This document shows, piece by piece, positions 1-63,320 of a stretch of 64,000 bases of DNA (positions are counted from its first letter, which is position 1; the number at the start of each line of letters is the position of its first letter). The stretch comes from Burhinus oedicnemus (Eukaryota > Chordata > Aves > Charadriiformes > Burhinidae): positions 4,471,246-4,535,245 of the forward strand of contig VFFE01007669.1 in the NCBI GenBank assembly GCA_008921705.1, in the 5' to 3' direction. The translations under genes and the position numbers were made by a program. The notes under the pieces are model-generated. The model worked only from the letters and a program-made list of their open reading frames with translations, had not been told where the DNA came from and did no database searches.

Positions 1-52518
<52,518 letters not shown>

Positions 52519-54098
52519 AATTTCTGCAACCGAGGAATGGCATGATACCTTTGTGTAGTTTCCAGATGCAGACTTGAGCTTGAGAGCATTTGAGTGTTTT
52601 TACACAGGACAAGTTTGATAACCGTGTTTTCAGACTGAAGTCCTCCTACATAGTGTCATTTGTATGATTGGAACGGATCATGGACTGTGAATAAATGTAC
52701 CCTTCTGAGAAATACCTTTAAACATTGAAGGATGACACTGCCTGTTACACTCTAACAGGTATACTGTGTTTAAGACTGAAGATAAGGTTTTTAGTTTTTT
52801 CTGGGGAACATTGTAAATAATCTTTTTAATACTTAAAAGTACATTTGGTTGATACTGGAAAGTTCTAACATGAAGGGTAGTTTTTCATTATTTAAATAAA
52901 AAAGGGTAGTGAGCAAATTTGAAAACACAGGAAAAATTCCGTGCCTGCTTATAAACTAAATAAACTGCCATCTTTCCAAGACGTTGATCTTTTGAAACCA
53001 AAGTAAGGAGTGTGAGACGGTCCAAGATATGTTCTGTATCAGATTCCTCAGATAAAATTGTAGTCTTTTATTTGGCAACTCAGGCTTGTACCTCCAAAAA
53101 TGTGGTGGTGTTTCACTGAATTTAGATTGGAAGGGTGATATGGAATTCCTGGTACTTATTTCTCAAACAGATTGCTAATTTTTGAAGTCCGCTCAATTTT
53201 CTAAAAATACTGTACTTGCTGTGGTATTGAAACTTGCGAAACTTTCCAGGCTTCTGTTAAAAGCAAGCAACAGTATGAAACCAAATGCAAACAGGTCATG
53301 TATAATGTTCTATGCAGGAATAATGATAAATTCCCTTCTAGCTCTATTGTAAATTGTTGTACAGATGTCACATTTTCAGTTAAATTTCAGCGACTTATTC
53401 CTGTACAAATGTTTAAAGTATGGCTTTTTCTAATTGGATATTGTATTTTTTTTAAGTCTCCCTCAAGGCGCTTTTAATTGCTGCTAAATGACGTTGCTTT
53501 TACTTTTGCGAAAGAATCAAATGACCTCCTTAAGGTGCAAGTCAACTGTACGTTATAGAGAGATTAAGAGTAGGTATTTCATTAACAATCAAGGCATGTA
53601 AAACAGATCTGTGTTGGCAATATACAGTACAGTTCTTTAAGTCAGTTTATTGCGTTCTCAACCTGCAGAGCGCATTGATACTAGATGTAGAAGTTGCTCA
53701 TGGTTATTCTCTATTTTGGGAAGTTCCTATCAACAAGGAAATGTTTCTTGTGGCTTGTACAGATATTTTAAAATGTGAAACATTTTCTAACTGCCTTGTA
53801 TGGTAGAAACTTATTTTTCAGAACAGTGTATCTCTCTCCCGTTGACTATTCTTTTTACTATCCCGTTCTTGATGCTGAATACCTATATGTAATTTTGTCC
53901 ATGTTGCAGAAAAAGGAGGCTGTATTACCACAGGTTTTCATTTAGTATTGTACAGTTAAACCGTTGCTCTTGTTTCCAATGTTGCAAGCCATTTTGTTTT
54001 CATTGTATATAAAGAAACATTAACTGTCTCTTTAAGATGCTGCTGAAATTGTAGAGAATGTAGCCAAAACAGTAATAAACAATGACAGTTGAAATTTC
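52519..54098 (+). other. TLK1: TLK1 3' UTR
   Basis: AT-rich sequence from the stop codon to just after the last AATAAA (54074-54079). Earlier AATAAA hexamers at 52690, 52895 and 52959 could give shorter mRNAs. Two UGUANAUA elements (52812-52819 and 54004-54011) fit the Pumilio binding consensus. The end is placed by the final signal plus the GT-rich stretch after it; the exact cleavage base is not known. Confidence 0.8.
54074..54079 (+). terminator. TLK1: Likely main TLK1 poly-A signal
   Basis: A canonical AATAAA, followed 20-40 bp later by a GT-rich stretch (GGTTTTCAGTGTGTGTTCTT at 54101-54120), the usual downstream element for cleavage factors. Confidence 0.8.
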
Positions 54099-55740
54099 AA
54101 GGTTTTCAGTGTGTGTTCTTGCATTTCAACGAATGGCAAATCACCTAACCGTATCACTGAGCTACACTTAGCTATTTAAAGCAAACTCTCTTTAATTACA
54201 AGCAAAAGGCCAATAGTAGAATAATTAATTTAAGTAACATTGGAGGTGAAAAGGGAGGATTCCATGAGACTTAAAACATCTGTTGTAATGAAGTAACCAA
54301 AACATCATTTCACTGAATAGACCTCACAGAAACAACTTTAAATATTTTAATGGGTCCTTCTAGAATTCTTCAACCATGGAATAAAACTAACTCATAAAAT
54401 AAAATTAGACTCAAATAGTGACTCTTTCTGCTATATATTACACCAGAGTACTGGGACTGCATCCTTTTCACCCTCTACAGTGCGAGACCAAGTGCAGGGT
54501 TCAAGGAGAATGTGCCCCAGCTGTAGGCTCACACTAGATTAAATTCCTTCTTATTCTGCATGTGTCAATATTGGAAGTTAAATGGAAGGATGTTCTGCCT
54601 AAGGAAAAGATGTAGGATTGTGTTAACTGTATTTTTATTTATCTGGAACGTATCATGGTTACCCCTAGTAAAAGGAAGTTTGGCACTATATTAGAGAACT
54701 ACTTAAGTAACTGGAAATTTTACAGCTACCTAAAAATAAGGGGGTTCATGCATTGCACTAATTATGTACAGACTTGTCTTTCCTGTTGTTATCATCTGGG
54801 AATAGGCTATTGTAGCTGAATGCATGGCATTTACTTCAGCTTTACAAATACACGTTTCTGAAACCTAAACACACACTCACTTTAAACAAAGTTCCATATA
54901 GAAATACATGAAAGAAAAGGACAGTCACCATCTCATCTTTTGAATCAAAGTTGCGAGGTTTTTACCTCCAATACACACAGTTGTGTTTGTGTTAGCATCT
55001 TACGGTACTGTTAATAGAAGTTTCGTGTCCCCACATGGAGTCATTCTGCAGTAACAAGACGACATCTGAGTTAGTGTGTTTGGTGCCCGGTATTCAGCAA
55101 TTTGTGCTTGGGATAGCAGTACCTTTGAGGCTCAGCCTAGAAGCCCCAACTACCACTGCTCGTGGAGGAATTCTGATCTGCTCCTAGGTAATTCATGCAT
55201 CGGTTCTTCAGTCTGTGTTTCATGCACATTTTGCTAATTCCATCATGCATCATCTGTCACTAGATATCCTAAGCTCTCTTCTGATTTAGCAGCAGATAGA
55301 CAAAAGGAATGAAGTTAAGCTTTATCAGGCAGTTTTTAATGAACCTTGGAAATAAACAGCTTGCTTTACTTTAAATTCATAAGTACTTTCAAATTTCTGC
55401 ATTTACTGGAAGATACTAAAATACTACACTGCTGTATAATAAAAAAACTGCCTATGTATGAAACAGAGGTGACTGTAAGAGAAGTTCTGAACTTTTAACT
55501 GCGATTGTAGTGGTACAGGTCATTGCAGCCAGAGTTAACAATGGCTGGCTTGTTTCTGGAAAACAACCATGTTTTGGCACTATTTTATTTTATTTATGTT
55601 TGCACTGAAGTTGTTCAGATTTCAGTGTGGAACACTATTCACCCTTAACTTGGTCTACACTAGTTGATAGATGCCCTTTTCATGGAGGCTAGTTAATATT
55701 TTAATTTTCTGAAAAAAAAAAGTGCTTTTAACCCTCTCAA
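54099..55740. other. Intergenic DNA downstream of TLK1
   Basis: AT-rich sequence with no open frame of note, no recognised repeat and no RNA gene. In mammals the convergent neighbour is GORASP2 (from memory); none of its exons was recognised here. Confidence 0.7.
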
Positions 55741-56866
55741 GAAGACTGGAAGGGCTTTGCCTTGCTGGCTGGCTGCCCAAGTGCTATTGACCGCAGAGGC
55801 TATAGCTATGAGCAAACAACTGCATAATGAGAGCAGCATTCAAAAGCTGGCAGAGCTGCCAGCCCTCTGGGTATGCCAGTCAGGGGTGCGCGAGGTGCCG
55901 AGCCGCTGCCGGGACCCCATGCTAAGGCATGTTTTAAAATAAGCCCTGGAAAGGAAAACAAATGTCCCGGGATTTGAAGTATCCCGGGTGCTCCTATTCC
56001 AGCTCTGACATCTTCCCGAACATGAGGAAACCACAGGCCAGAGGCACGGCCACCAGCCCGGCCAGGCATGTCTTCCCCATCCCACAGCTCTCCTGGCCAG
56101 GCAGGATGCCACACATCCAGTTTAGGGAGGGGATGCAGGTCCCCAGCGGCGCTACTGCTTCAGTCTTTCTCCGGATTTCAGCTCTTCTGGGGCTGAAGCT
56201 GCTCTTGTCACAGCACAGAGGAGCTGTGGCAGCTGAGAGGCCCTGGCTTGGGCAGATGGTGGCAGCCACCGCCTCCTCACCTGCCACCATGTTTTCTACA
56301 GAGGGTTGGAATAGTGAGGGACACTGCTGGGGGGAAGGGGGCAGCCAGGAAGGGTGAGAGTGATCTCTTCAAGGAGCCCCTGGGACTTGCTGGTCTTCTC
56401 CAGAAGTGGGAGATTGCATTGGGAAGGGGGACTGGGGAGCCTGGCCTGATGGGGCAACGTGGGCAGGGTGTTGAGGCAGGGATGGCCTTAAAATTCGGGG
56501 GCAGAGTGTAAGGGAGTCTCCCGATTTTGGTGTTTAAAGCACTTCAGTCTCACAATTGCTGTTGTATTTTTTTTTTGTATTTTTTCTCCCTATCAACTGC
56601 TGTCAGAGGGAGGACCCTGGTTTTGCAGGTGAGGGGTGCCTGGCAGCACAGACTGACAGCATTTCACCATCGTGGTCTCACACTGTGCCCACCAGTCTGC
56701 CATGTTCTGCCACCACATCTCCGGGGCCAGAGCACTGTCGTTTCCACAGTTCCAGCGCGATCCTGCTGCGGGCTTTGGGGTGTAAATACCTCTCCTGAGG
56801 CCTGCAGCATACCTGGCTGCAGGCAGCCATGGATTGTAGAGTTGAGGACTGTGTTGTGTTTGTAGG
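55741..56866. other. GC-rich patch between TLK1 and the solo LTR
   Basis: Base composition rises sharply compared with both sides. Several open frames of 80-131 codons overlap on both strands (e.g. 55962-56357 +, 55806-56114 -, 56527-56865 +, 56593-56955 -), as expected when stop codons become rarer with GC content. None shows a domain, signal or known family. I do not call a gene. Confidence 0.6.
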
Positions 56867-57237
56867 AAAGGTGTCCTGGTTCTGGCGGGGATAGGGTTAA
56901 TTCTCTGGCCCGGGACACAGGTATTCCATACCACGTGACGCCATGCCCAGTCCATAAAAGGGAGCTGGCCGGGAGGAGGAGGAAGGCGTGGTTCGGAAGC
57001 GGGCTGGGGCTGCGCGGTCCGGTCGGTGAGCGTCGGTACAGTAACCCTGTGTGTGCGTCCCTCCGTCAGTTGTTGTTGTTGTTGTTCTCCTCTTTCGTTT
57101 GCTGTTATGTTAAACTGCCTTTTATCTCAACCCACGAGTTTTGCCTTTTTCTTCCGATTTTCCCCACCGCCCTCGGGGGTTGAGCAGGCAGCTGCGTGGT
57201 TCTCTGTTGCCGGCTGAGGCCAAACCACGACAAAAGG
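56867..57237. mobile_element. Solo LTR of an avian endogenous retrovirus, with 5-bp target duplication
   Basis: The LTR runs from TGTCCTGGTT at 56872 to AAACCACGACA ending at 57232 (361 bp, TG...CA ends). It is flanked by AAAGG at 56867-56871 and again at 57233-57237. A TATA-like CATAAAAG lies at 56953-56960 and a (GTT)n run near 57069. There is no internal viral sequence, so it is a solo LTR left after recombination between two LTRs. The TGTCCTGGTT...CCACGACA termini are typical of LTRs common in neoavian birds; a 5-bp duplication would fit an ERVL-like integrase. Orientation is + by the TATA-like box. Confidence 0.85.
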
Positions 57238-59845
57238 TAAGACTGAAAACGTTTTCAGAGAGATAATGAATAATCTAGCATTTTCATGTCTCTGTGACCA
57301 CAGACATATTAAAGGAGTCCAATAAGATAAACAGAGCTCCCCCCTGAGTCACCAACCTGGGGGCCTGGCGTTACATACCTGCTACCTTAGGCCAATGTGT
57401 TTCCAGGTGCCCTTTCCGCAAATAAAACAGGGTTTACTTGGTCCTCAATGCTTTCTAGGCAAGGGTCCCTGAAAAACTCTCTAGTCTCCTCCAATACCCA
57501 TGTTCGGCTCAAGTTTACTTATATTCTGACAAATTTGTCCACCTTATTCTTAAAGATGCCGATCAGTTGAGGCTGCATTACTTATCCAAGCAATCTGCTC
57601 CAGTTTTTCCTAGCATCCTGTCTTGCTGCTTATTAAGCCTATTATTTCCAGTCCTATGCACTGCGGCACGAAGAACAGTTCCCTGCCATGTGTAGTACAT
57701 GAGCCTTGCTTTCTCTCCAGCCTCCATGTATTTTGTTTTGAACTTCATGCATGCTTCTTGAGTACTCCTTGGAGTTAAGATTATTATCCTCTGAACAAGT
57801 GAGGTTCTTGCATTATTTATTTCAGATACTCTCTTGCTGTTGAAGAAATTAATTTTTTCTGTTTTGTCCTAAGTAATTGAGTCACCTTGCAATCTTTTCA
57901 TTGTGCTATGTTTCCCAAGCCAGTAAAATTCTGTGCACAAATCAAAGGAAAATGCTTTCCCTAGAAATCTCATTTTGTATCTAGTGTCTCTAGAGCTAAT
58001 CAGGTATCAAAGAAATTACATGACGTTTGAATTTCAGAATCCCCTTGTGCAATCTGTGGGTATCTTCTTCTGTGCATCATTAAAGCACACACAGGGAATT
58101 CTGGTTTAAAAAGTGATGGAGATCAAAACCACACTTGCTATATCCTCAGAGATGTGCTACCATCAGACCAGCAGGTCAGCTAACAAAGTAAGCTGTTTTC
58201 TTGCTCCTGTGTGGAAGCTATGCCGTGGCATTCAGCAGAACACAACTCGCAAGCCCAGTGAAATGAGTGTTTCTCGGGAAGAGAATGCCATGGCCTCAGT
58301 CACGAGCCTGGTACTGTTTCTGTAGTTAGGCAGTTGTGCTTTCGGTGTAAAAAACATAAGCAGTCCCTGGACATCACCCTTGTGTTTGCTGTTACTCTTG
58401 GGCAACCTGTTTACACATACACAAGGTTCGAATCAATTTTGCAGGTGGCCTGGGGTTGTGGCTTCCTGTTATTTTTGGTATTGATGCACACAGGAGCTGC
58501 ATAATTGCTCCCTTCACTGAGTCTGGAAGGATGGTCCTTACCAGAGTCATTGACTTCAGTAAGGTCTGGGAGTGTCTATAGCTCAGAGAAGCATAAGCTT
58601 AGCAGTATCTGTCAGTACCTTGCTGAATCAATATTTTAGTTTATTTTTAATGTTGAAATTCTGAAATATTTATTGTTCAGGACAGAAGGAAAGGAGTCTT
58701 TACGCACTCTCAAACCAGCTTCTTCTAAACGTTGTTCACTAATAGAGAACTATGATAGTTTAAAAAATCAATTGTATATGGCTTTATGAAAGGCAGTATA
58801 TTATGTTAAATACATTGGCTGTACGTACAAGCATGGGGTTGGGGTTTTTTTTAATTATTCTAGCCGAATGGATAAAAGTGCCACACACATCTACAAGTTC
58901 ATGGCTTGTATATAATATATGCAAAGACAACATTTCAGATTGTAGTACTCCTAGGTAGGATCTGGCAATATGTGTCTCCTATTGCCCAAATGCCTTTTAA
59001 TCTAAATTTATATATTGTCTGCACACCATTCACTGCAATGGAATAACTGGAACTGGGGCTTGAAACTGGGAACTGAGACCCTGTGATGCTTAAATATGCA
59101 ATTAAGCTTGTGGATTAAAACAACAGATAAAGCCAGGACACGAAAGACAGAAACTTGACAAAAGTTTGTTGTAGAAGACAGTTCAGATGGGGTTTTTCTC
59201 ATACGAGTAGGTCTTCTGTTCCTTCATCTGAAGTGCTTTCAGATGGCATAGTCCTTTGACATTCTCTGGTAATTTCTGTGCATTGTTAGTTTTTCTCCCC
59301 ATACACCCAGTCCTCCCATCACACTCCAGATGTCTAAAGCCATGCTTTTGCTTTCCTCCCTGCAGGTACAGCACGATAATTAGTGCATGGTGCAAGCTGA
59401 CTTTAAGCCACCCAGTGCTTCAGTGAGCAATACAAACCTGGTGTGCAGCTGGATCTTGTGAAGTGATGTGCTAGGCAGCTGAAAGGTGGCAGTGGCTTTG
59501 GGGTGACAATGGGCATGTCTCCACTTGCTCAGTGGTGCTTAGGCAGTGGCACCGCTCCTACATGTGTCTCAGCAGGCAGGGAAGTGGTGCTCAGGGCTGG
59601 GAGGTAGGCAGTGAAGCAGAAGCAGAGCAAACACATTGCAGCTTTCCTTCAGGTCCATATTCCAAGATCTCAGTTGCTTTATCACACAGTAGTTAACAGT
59701 GGGTTTTTTTGTTTTTTTGTTTTTGGGGTTTTTTTGTATACAGGTGAAGACCGGGATATCTTTCTTCTTTTTCCATGCACTACAGACTTTCCCCAGCCTT
59801 CCCGAACCATATCAGCCTTCACCGGACAGTGCCCAGTGATATTAT
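57238..59845. other. Intergenic DNA between the solo LTR and the long CR1
   Basis: No supported gene. It contains an old antisense CR1-like piece at about 57490-57900. The open frames at 58113-58325, 59183-59395 and 59611-59847 are short and without recognisable features. Confidence 0.7.
57490..57900 (-). mobile_element. Old, diverged CR1-type LINE fragment, antisense
   Basis: The + strand keeps the order of phrases of an antisense CR1 3' region: TTATTCTTAAAGATGCCGAT, GAGGCTGCATTACTTATCCA, AGCAATCTGCTCCAGTTTTT, then TTGCTGCTTATTAAGCCTAT and CTTTCTCTCCAGCCTCCATG. It is highly diverged, so the subfamily and borders cannot be set by eye. Confidence 0.45.
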
Positions 59846-60240
59846 GAGAATCATAGAATGCCAGGTTGGAAGGGACTTCAAAGATCATCTGGTCCAACCT
59901 TTCTTGGCAAAAGCACTGTCTAGACAAGATGGCCCAGCACCCTGTCCCGCTGAATCTTTAAAGTATCCAATGATGGGGAATCCGCCACTTCCCTGGGGAG
60001 ATTATTCCAATGGCTGATTGTTCTCATTGTGAAAAATTTTCCTCTTGTGTCCAATCAGAATCTCCCCGGGAGTAATTTGTACCCATTACCCCTCGTCTTT
60101 TCCATGTGACTCCTTGTAAAAAGGGAGTCTCCATCTTCTTTGTAGTCACCCTTTAAATGCTGGAACATGATGACAAGGTCTCCCCTACAACTTCTTTTCT
60201 AAAAGCTGAACAAACCCAATTCTCTCAGCCTTTCCTCATG

Positions 60241-60900
60241 CGGCAGGGTTCCTAGTCCTTTGATCATCTTTGTGGCCTTTCTCTGGACCCTCTCCAGCCT
60301 GTCCACAGCTTTTTTGTATAGCAGGGATCAAAACCAAACACAGTATTCCAGGTGTGGCCTGAAAAGTGCTGAGTAGAGTGGGATAATGACTTCTTTGTCG
60401 CTGCTGGTGATGTCCTTGTTGATGCAACCCACCATCCTGTTGGCTTTCTTTGCCACTGCAGCACACTGTTCACTCATATTGAGTGTGTTGTCCACCAGGA
60501 CCCCCAGGTCCCTTTTCACAGAGCTGCTCCCCAGCCAGATAGAGCCCAGTCTGTGCTGCACTCCTGGATTATGTTTTCCCAGGTGCAAGACCTTACACTT
60601 GTCCTTGTTGAACTTCATAAGGTTCTTGTTAGTCCATTCTTACAGCCTACCCAGGTCTTCCTGCAGGGTGGCTCTCCCTTCCAAAGTTTCCACTTCCCCA
60701 CTCAGTTTGGTATCATCAGCAAACTTTGACTGGGTCCACTTGATCCCATCACTCAGATCACTTGTGAAGATATTAAACAACATTGGGCCCAGTATCAATC
60801 CCTGGGGGACCCCATTTGTGACAGGTTGCCAGTTTGAAAAGCAGCTATTTACCAGCAGCCTCTGGGTACGGCCTGTCAGCCAGTTCCCCACCCACCACAC
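60241..60900 (-). pseudogene. CR1 ORF2, reverse transcriptase C-terminal half and tail (broken)
   Basis: Two frame segments in the same frame, 60640-60900 and 60328-60618, are separated by an in-frame TAA at 60640-60642. The first encodes WWVGNWLTGRTQ, the RT motif GVPQGLILGPMLFNIF and the catalytic FADD box (60712-60723). The second encodes the CR1 phrases MKFNKDKCKVLHLGKHNPG, RDLGVLVDNTL and YSALFRPHLEYCVWF, then a TGA. CR1-like sequence ([17 protein letters not shown]) continues after that stop. Confidence 0.9.
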
Positions 60901-61945
60901 AGAACCACTTGTCTAGACTGTGATACATCAGTTTCTCTAAGAGGAGGCTGTAAGGAACTGCGTTGAAAGCCTTGCAGAAATCCAGGTAGACAATGTCCAC
61001 CGCTTGCCCCACATCAACTGGACAGGTTACTTTGTCATAGAAGGCGATCAGGTTTGTCAAGCACGATTTGCCCTTGGTGACTCTGTGCTGGCTTTTCCCA
61101 ATCACGTGCTTCGTTTGACTTGTGATAGCCCCCAGGAGGATTCGTTCCATAACTTTCCCAGGGACTGAAGTAAGACTGACAGGCCTATAACTTCCTGGAT
61201 CCTCCTTTAAGCCCTTCTTGTAGATGGGGGTGACATTAGCCTTTTTCCAGCCTTCTGAGACATCCCCTGATCTCCATGACTTCTCAAAGATTATGGAAAG
61301 CAGCCTCACAATGACATCAGCCATCTCTCTTGACGCCCTTGGATGGATAACGTCAGGGCCCATTGATTTGCAGGGGTCAAGCTCCTGTAGTAGTTCGCAT
61401 ACCAACTCTTCCTTCACTGACAGTGGGTCTGTGTTTGTATCAACCTGGATTGTTGTTCCCAAGGCCTGAGGCCCAACAGTGCTGGTAAAGACAGAGGTGA
61501 AGAAAGTGTTGAGAACCTCCGCCTTTTCAGCATTGTTGGTGACTAATTCACTTCCCCTGTTTAACAGTGGGCCAGTATTTTCCTTCTGTTTCTGCTTGTT
61601 GTTTACGTACCTGAAGAATCCTTTCTTGTAGTTTTTGACATCTCTGGCCAATTTCAGTTCAAGCTGAGCTTTTGTTTTTCTAACTGCATCTCTGCATGCC
61701 CTGGCAATGTCCTTGTAATTCTCAACAGGTATTTGTCCACTTTGCCATCTCTGGTACACTTCTCTTTTGTTTTGGAGCAGACTTAGAAGCTCACAGTTCA
61801 GCCAAGGGGGGGGGTCTCTTGCTCCACCTACTTCCCTTACCTTTAAAGAGGATGAACTATTTTTGTGCTTCCAGGAGTGCGTTCTTGAAAAACTCACAGT
61901 ATTCGCTAATTCCTTTATTCTCCATGGAAGCTTCCCATGGAACAC
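60896..61945 (-). pseudogene. CR1 ORF2, linker and reverse transcriptase N-terminal half (broken)
   Basis: An open frame of 366 codons spans 60845-61945, but its last part (below about 60895) is out of the RT frame because of a small indel in the TGTGTGGTGGG stretch. It holds the CR1 phrases PPPWLNCELLSLLQNKREVY, KGFFRYVNNKQKQKENTGPL, the RT motif YKKGLKEDPGSYRPVSLTSV and VDIVYLDFCKAFNAVPYSLL (RT palm, with the first catalytic Asp in YLDFCKAFN). It is the longest open frame in the window. Confidence 0.92.
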
Positions 61946-62290
61946 ATCCCACCTGAGCTCTGAACCAGCTGAAGTTTGCTCTTCTAAAATCTACAGCCTT
62001 TGTCTTTGTACTGATCTTCAGCATGCTCAGCAGGATCCCAAACTCCACAATATTGTGACTGCTGCAACCAAGACTATGACTAACCGAGATATTACAAAGC
62101 AGGTTTTCTTGGTCTGTGAGTAGCAAGTCCAGCAGTGCCCCATTCCTGGTTGGCACATCTAACATTTGTATGAGGAAGCAGTCCTCTACGCATTCCAGGA
62201 ACTTGATGGATGACATGTGACCTGCTGTATTGTTCTTCCAAGAAATGTCTGGGTAGTTGAAGTCACCTGTAAGAACCAGGTTCTATTGAA
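61857..62290 (-). pseudogene. CR1 ORF2, endonuclease C-terminal half (broken)
   Basis: A separate frame from the RT part. It encodes GDFNYPDISW (endonuclease motif, just upstream of the open frame starting at 62216), LDVPTRNGALLDLLLTDQE and SVSHSLGCSSHNIVEFGIL. The last contains the catalytic SDH site of APE-type endonucleases, here SSH: the Asp is lost. Confidence 0.88.
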
Positions 62291-62334
62291 CTAAAGCTTG
62301 CTCAAGTGACCCAAATATTGCTTCATTGACCTTT

Positions 62335-62790
62335 TCATCTCAGTTTGGAGGTTGGCAGCAGATCCCCCCTGGAGACGACCTCTCTGATCTCGACCCAGAG
62401 GTATCTGATAGGGCTTCCACAATCACTGTAGTTGACTTCTATACATTCAAGGTTCTCCTTAACATAGAGCGCAACTCCTCCTCCTCTTCTTCCCTGCCTA
62501 TCTTTACGAAACAGCCTATAGCCATCCATCGTGATCCTCCAGTCATGTGAATTGTCCCACCATGTTTCAGTTATTTCCATGCTGTCATAACTTTCTGACT
62601 GGGCACGGAACTCCAGTTCCTCCTGTTCTTTCCCCAGGCTACATGCACTGGTATACACACACTTGAGGTGATTGGTCTTCTGGTTCTTATCTTTGGAGGC
62701 AGCTAAGAAACATTTGTTGCTGCTCTGGTTGGCCTGGCTTATTTCCTCAGTTGGTTGCAATGGCGTGAGTGTTGCCACTTTGGACCCCAC
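62335..62790 (-). pseudogene. CR1 ORF2, endonuclease N-terminal half (broken)
   Basis: A 151-codon frame including KCVYTSACSLGKEQEELEF, MEITETWWDNSHDW with the catalytic Glu, and RQGRRGGGVALYVKENLECI, all typical of the CR1 APE-type endonuclease. The Asn of the usual YTNARSLGNK motif is Ser. The frame ends by a shift inside what should be the YRPP motif. Confidence 0.9.
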
Positions 62791-63320
62791 CCCCTGAGTT
62801 CTTCAATTTAAAGCCCACGTCACCAAATTGGCCAGCCTGCTGCCAAAGATTCCCTTGCCTCTTCTAGATGGGTGGATCCCATCCCTCCCTAGCAGGGTAT
62901 AGTCAACAAAGAATGTCCCATTGTCATAAAAGCCAAAGCCCTCACAATGGCACCAGCCATGCAGCCAGAAGTTGATTTGCATTATATGTCTATTTCTGGC
63001 TGCACTGTTTCCTTTAACTAGTAAAATGGAAGAAAAGATAACTTGGACTCCCAGGGCTTTGCTTGCACTCCCAGGGCTTTGTAGTCTTCCTTGATTCTGC
63101 CCAGATTCCGGCTTGCAGTGTCATTTGTGCTAACATGAAAGAGTAGCAATGGATAGTAGTTGGTGTTCTTGACAGGTTGACCCTCTCTGCAACGTCTCGA
63201 ACCTTAGCTCCCAGAAGGCAGCATACCTCTCAGGACTCCCTGTCAGGCCAGCACACGGGCGCCTCAGTGCCCCTTAACAGAGTCACCCACCACAAGCACT
63301 CATCATTTCTTTTTGCGGTA
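62791..63320 (-). pseudogene. CR1 ORF1 remnant with SGNH/GDSL esterase-like domain (broken)
   Basis: On the - strand, VLVVGDS (GDS at 63279-63287, block I of SGNH hydrolases) is followed by the CR1 ORF1 phrases TEAPVCWPDRES, KVRDVAERV, NYYPLLLFHVSTNDTASRNL and GRIKEDYKALGV, spread over several frames with stops. HVSTND differs from the usual HVGTND. A 20-bp tandem duplication (63042-63081) shifts the frame further. The esterase-like domain in CR1 ORF1 is established knowledge; here it is only a fossil. Confidence 0.8.
63042..63081. repeat. 20-bp tandem duplication inside CR1 ORF1
   Basis: CTTGGACTCCCAGGGCTTTG (63042-63061) is followed at once by CTTGCACTCCCAGGGCTTTG (63062-63081), with one mismatch. 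As 20 is not a multiple of 3, the duplication breaks the ORF1 frame. Confidence 0.95.

Larger units (their letters stand above)
59846..63320 (-). mobile_element. Long CR1 LINE retrotransposon, antisense, inactive
   Basis: The + strand at 59846 starts with AGAATCATAGAATGCCAGGT, the reverse complement of the CR1 3' end. Reading towards higher coordinates gives, on the - strand, the 3' UTR, ORF2 (reverse transcriptase, then endonuclease) and part of ORF1 with an esterase-like domain. It spans at least 3.47 kb, whereas most CR1 copies are cut to a few hundred bases. ORF2 sits in four frame segments with several stops, so it is dead. The 5' border is uncertain: recognisable ORF1 homology ends near 63.3 kb, but the element may run further towards the window end. 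Confidence 0.93.

Noticed and set aside
55806..56955. Nested frames of 80-131 codons on both strands
   Set aside because: Explained by the GC-rich composition; no start context, domain or family similarity, and one runs into the solo LTR.
59008..59847. Frames of 64-78 codons just before the CR1 3' end
   Set aside because: Short, low-complexity in part, no family resemblance.
60386..60916. 176-codon + strand frame
   Set aside because: It is the opposite-strand shadow of the CR1 reverse transcriptase on the - strand.
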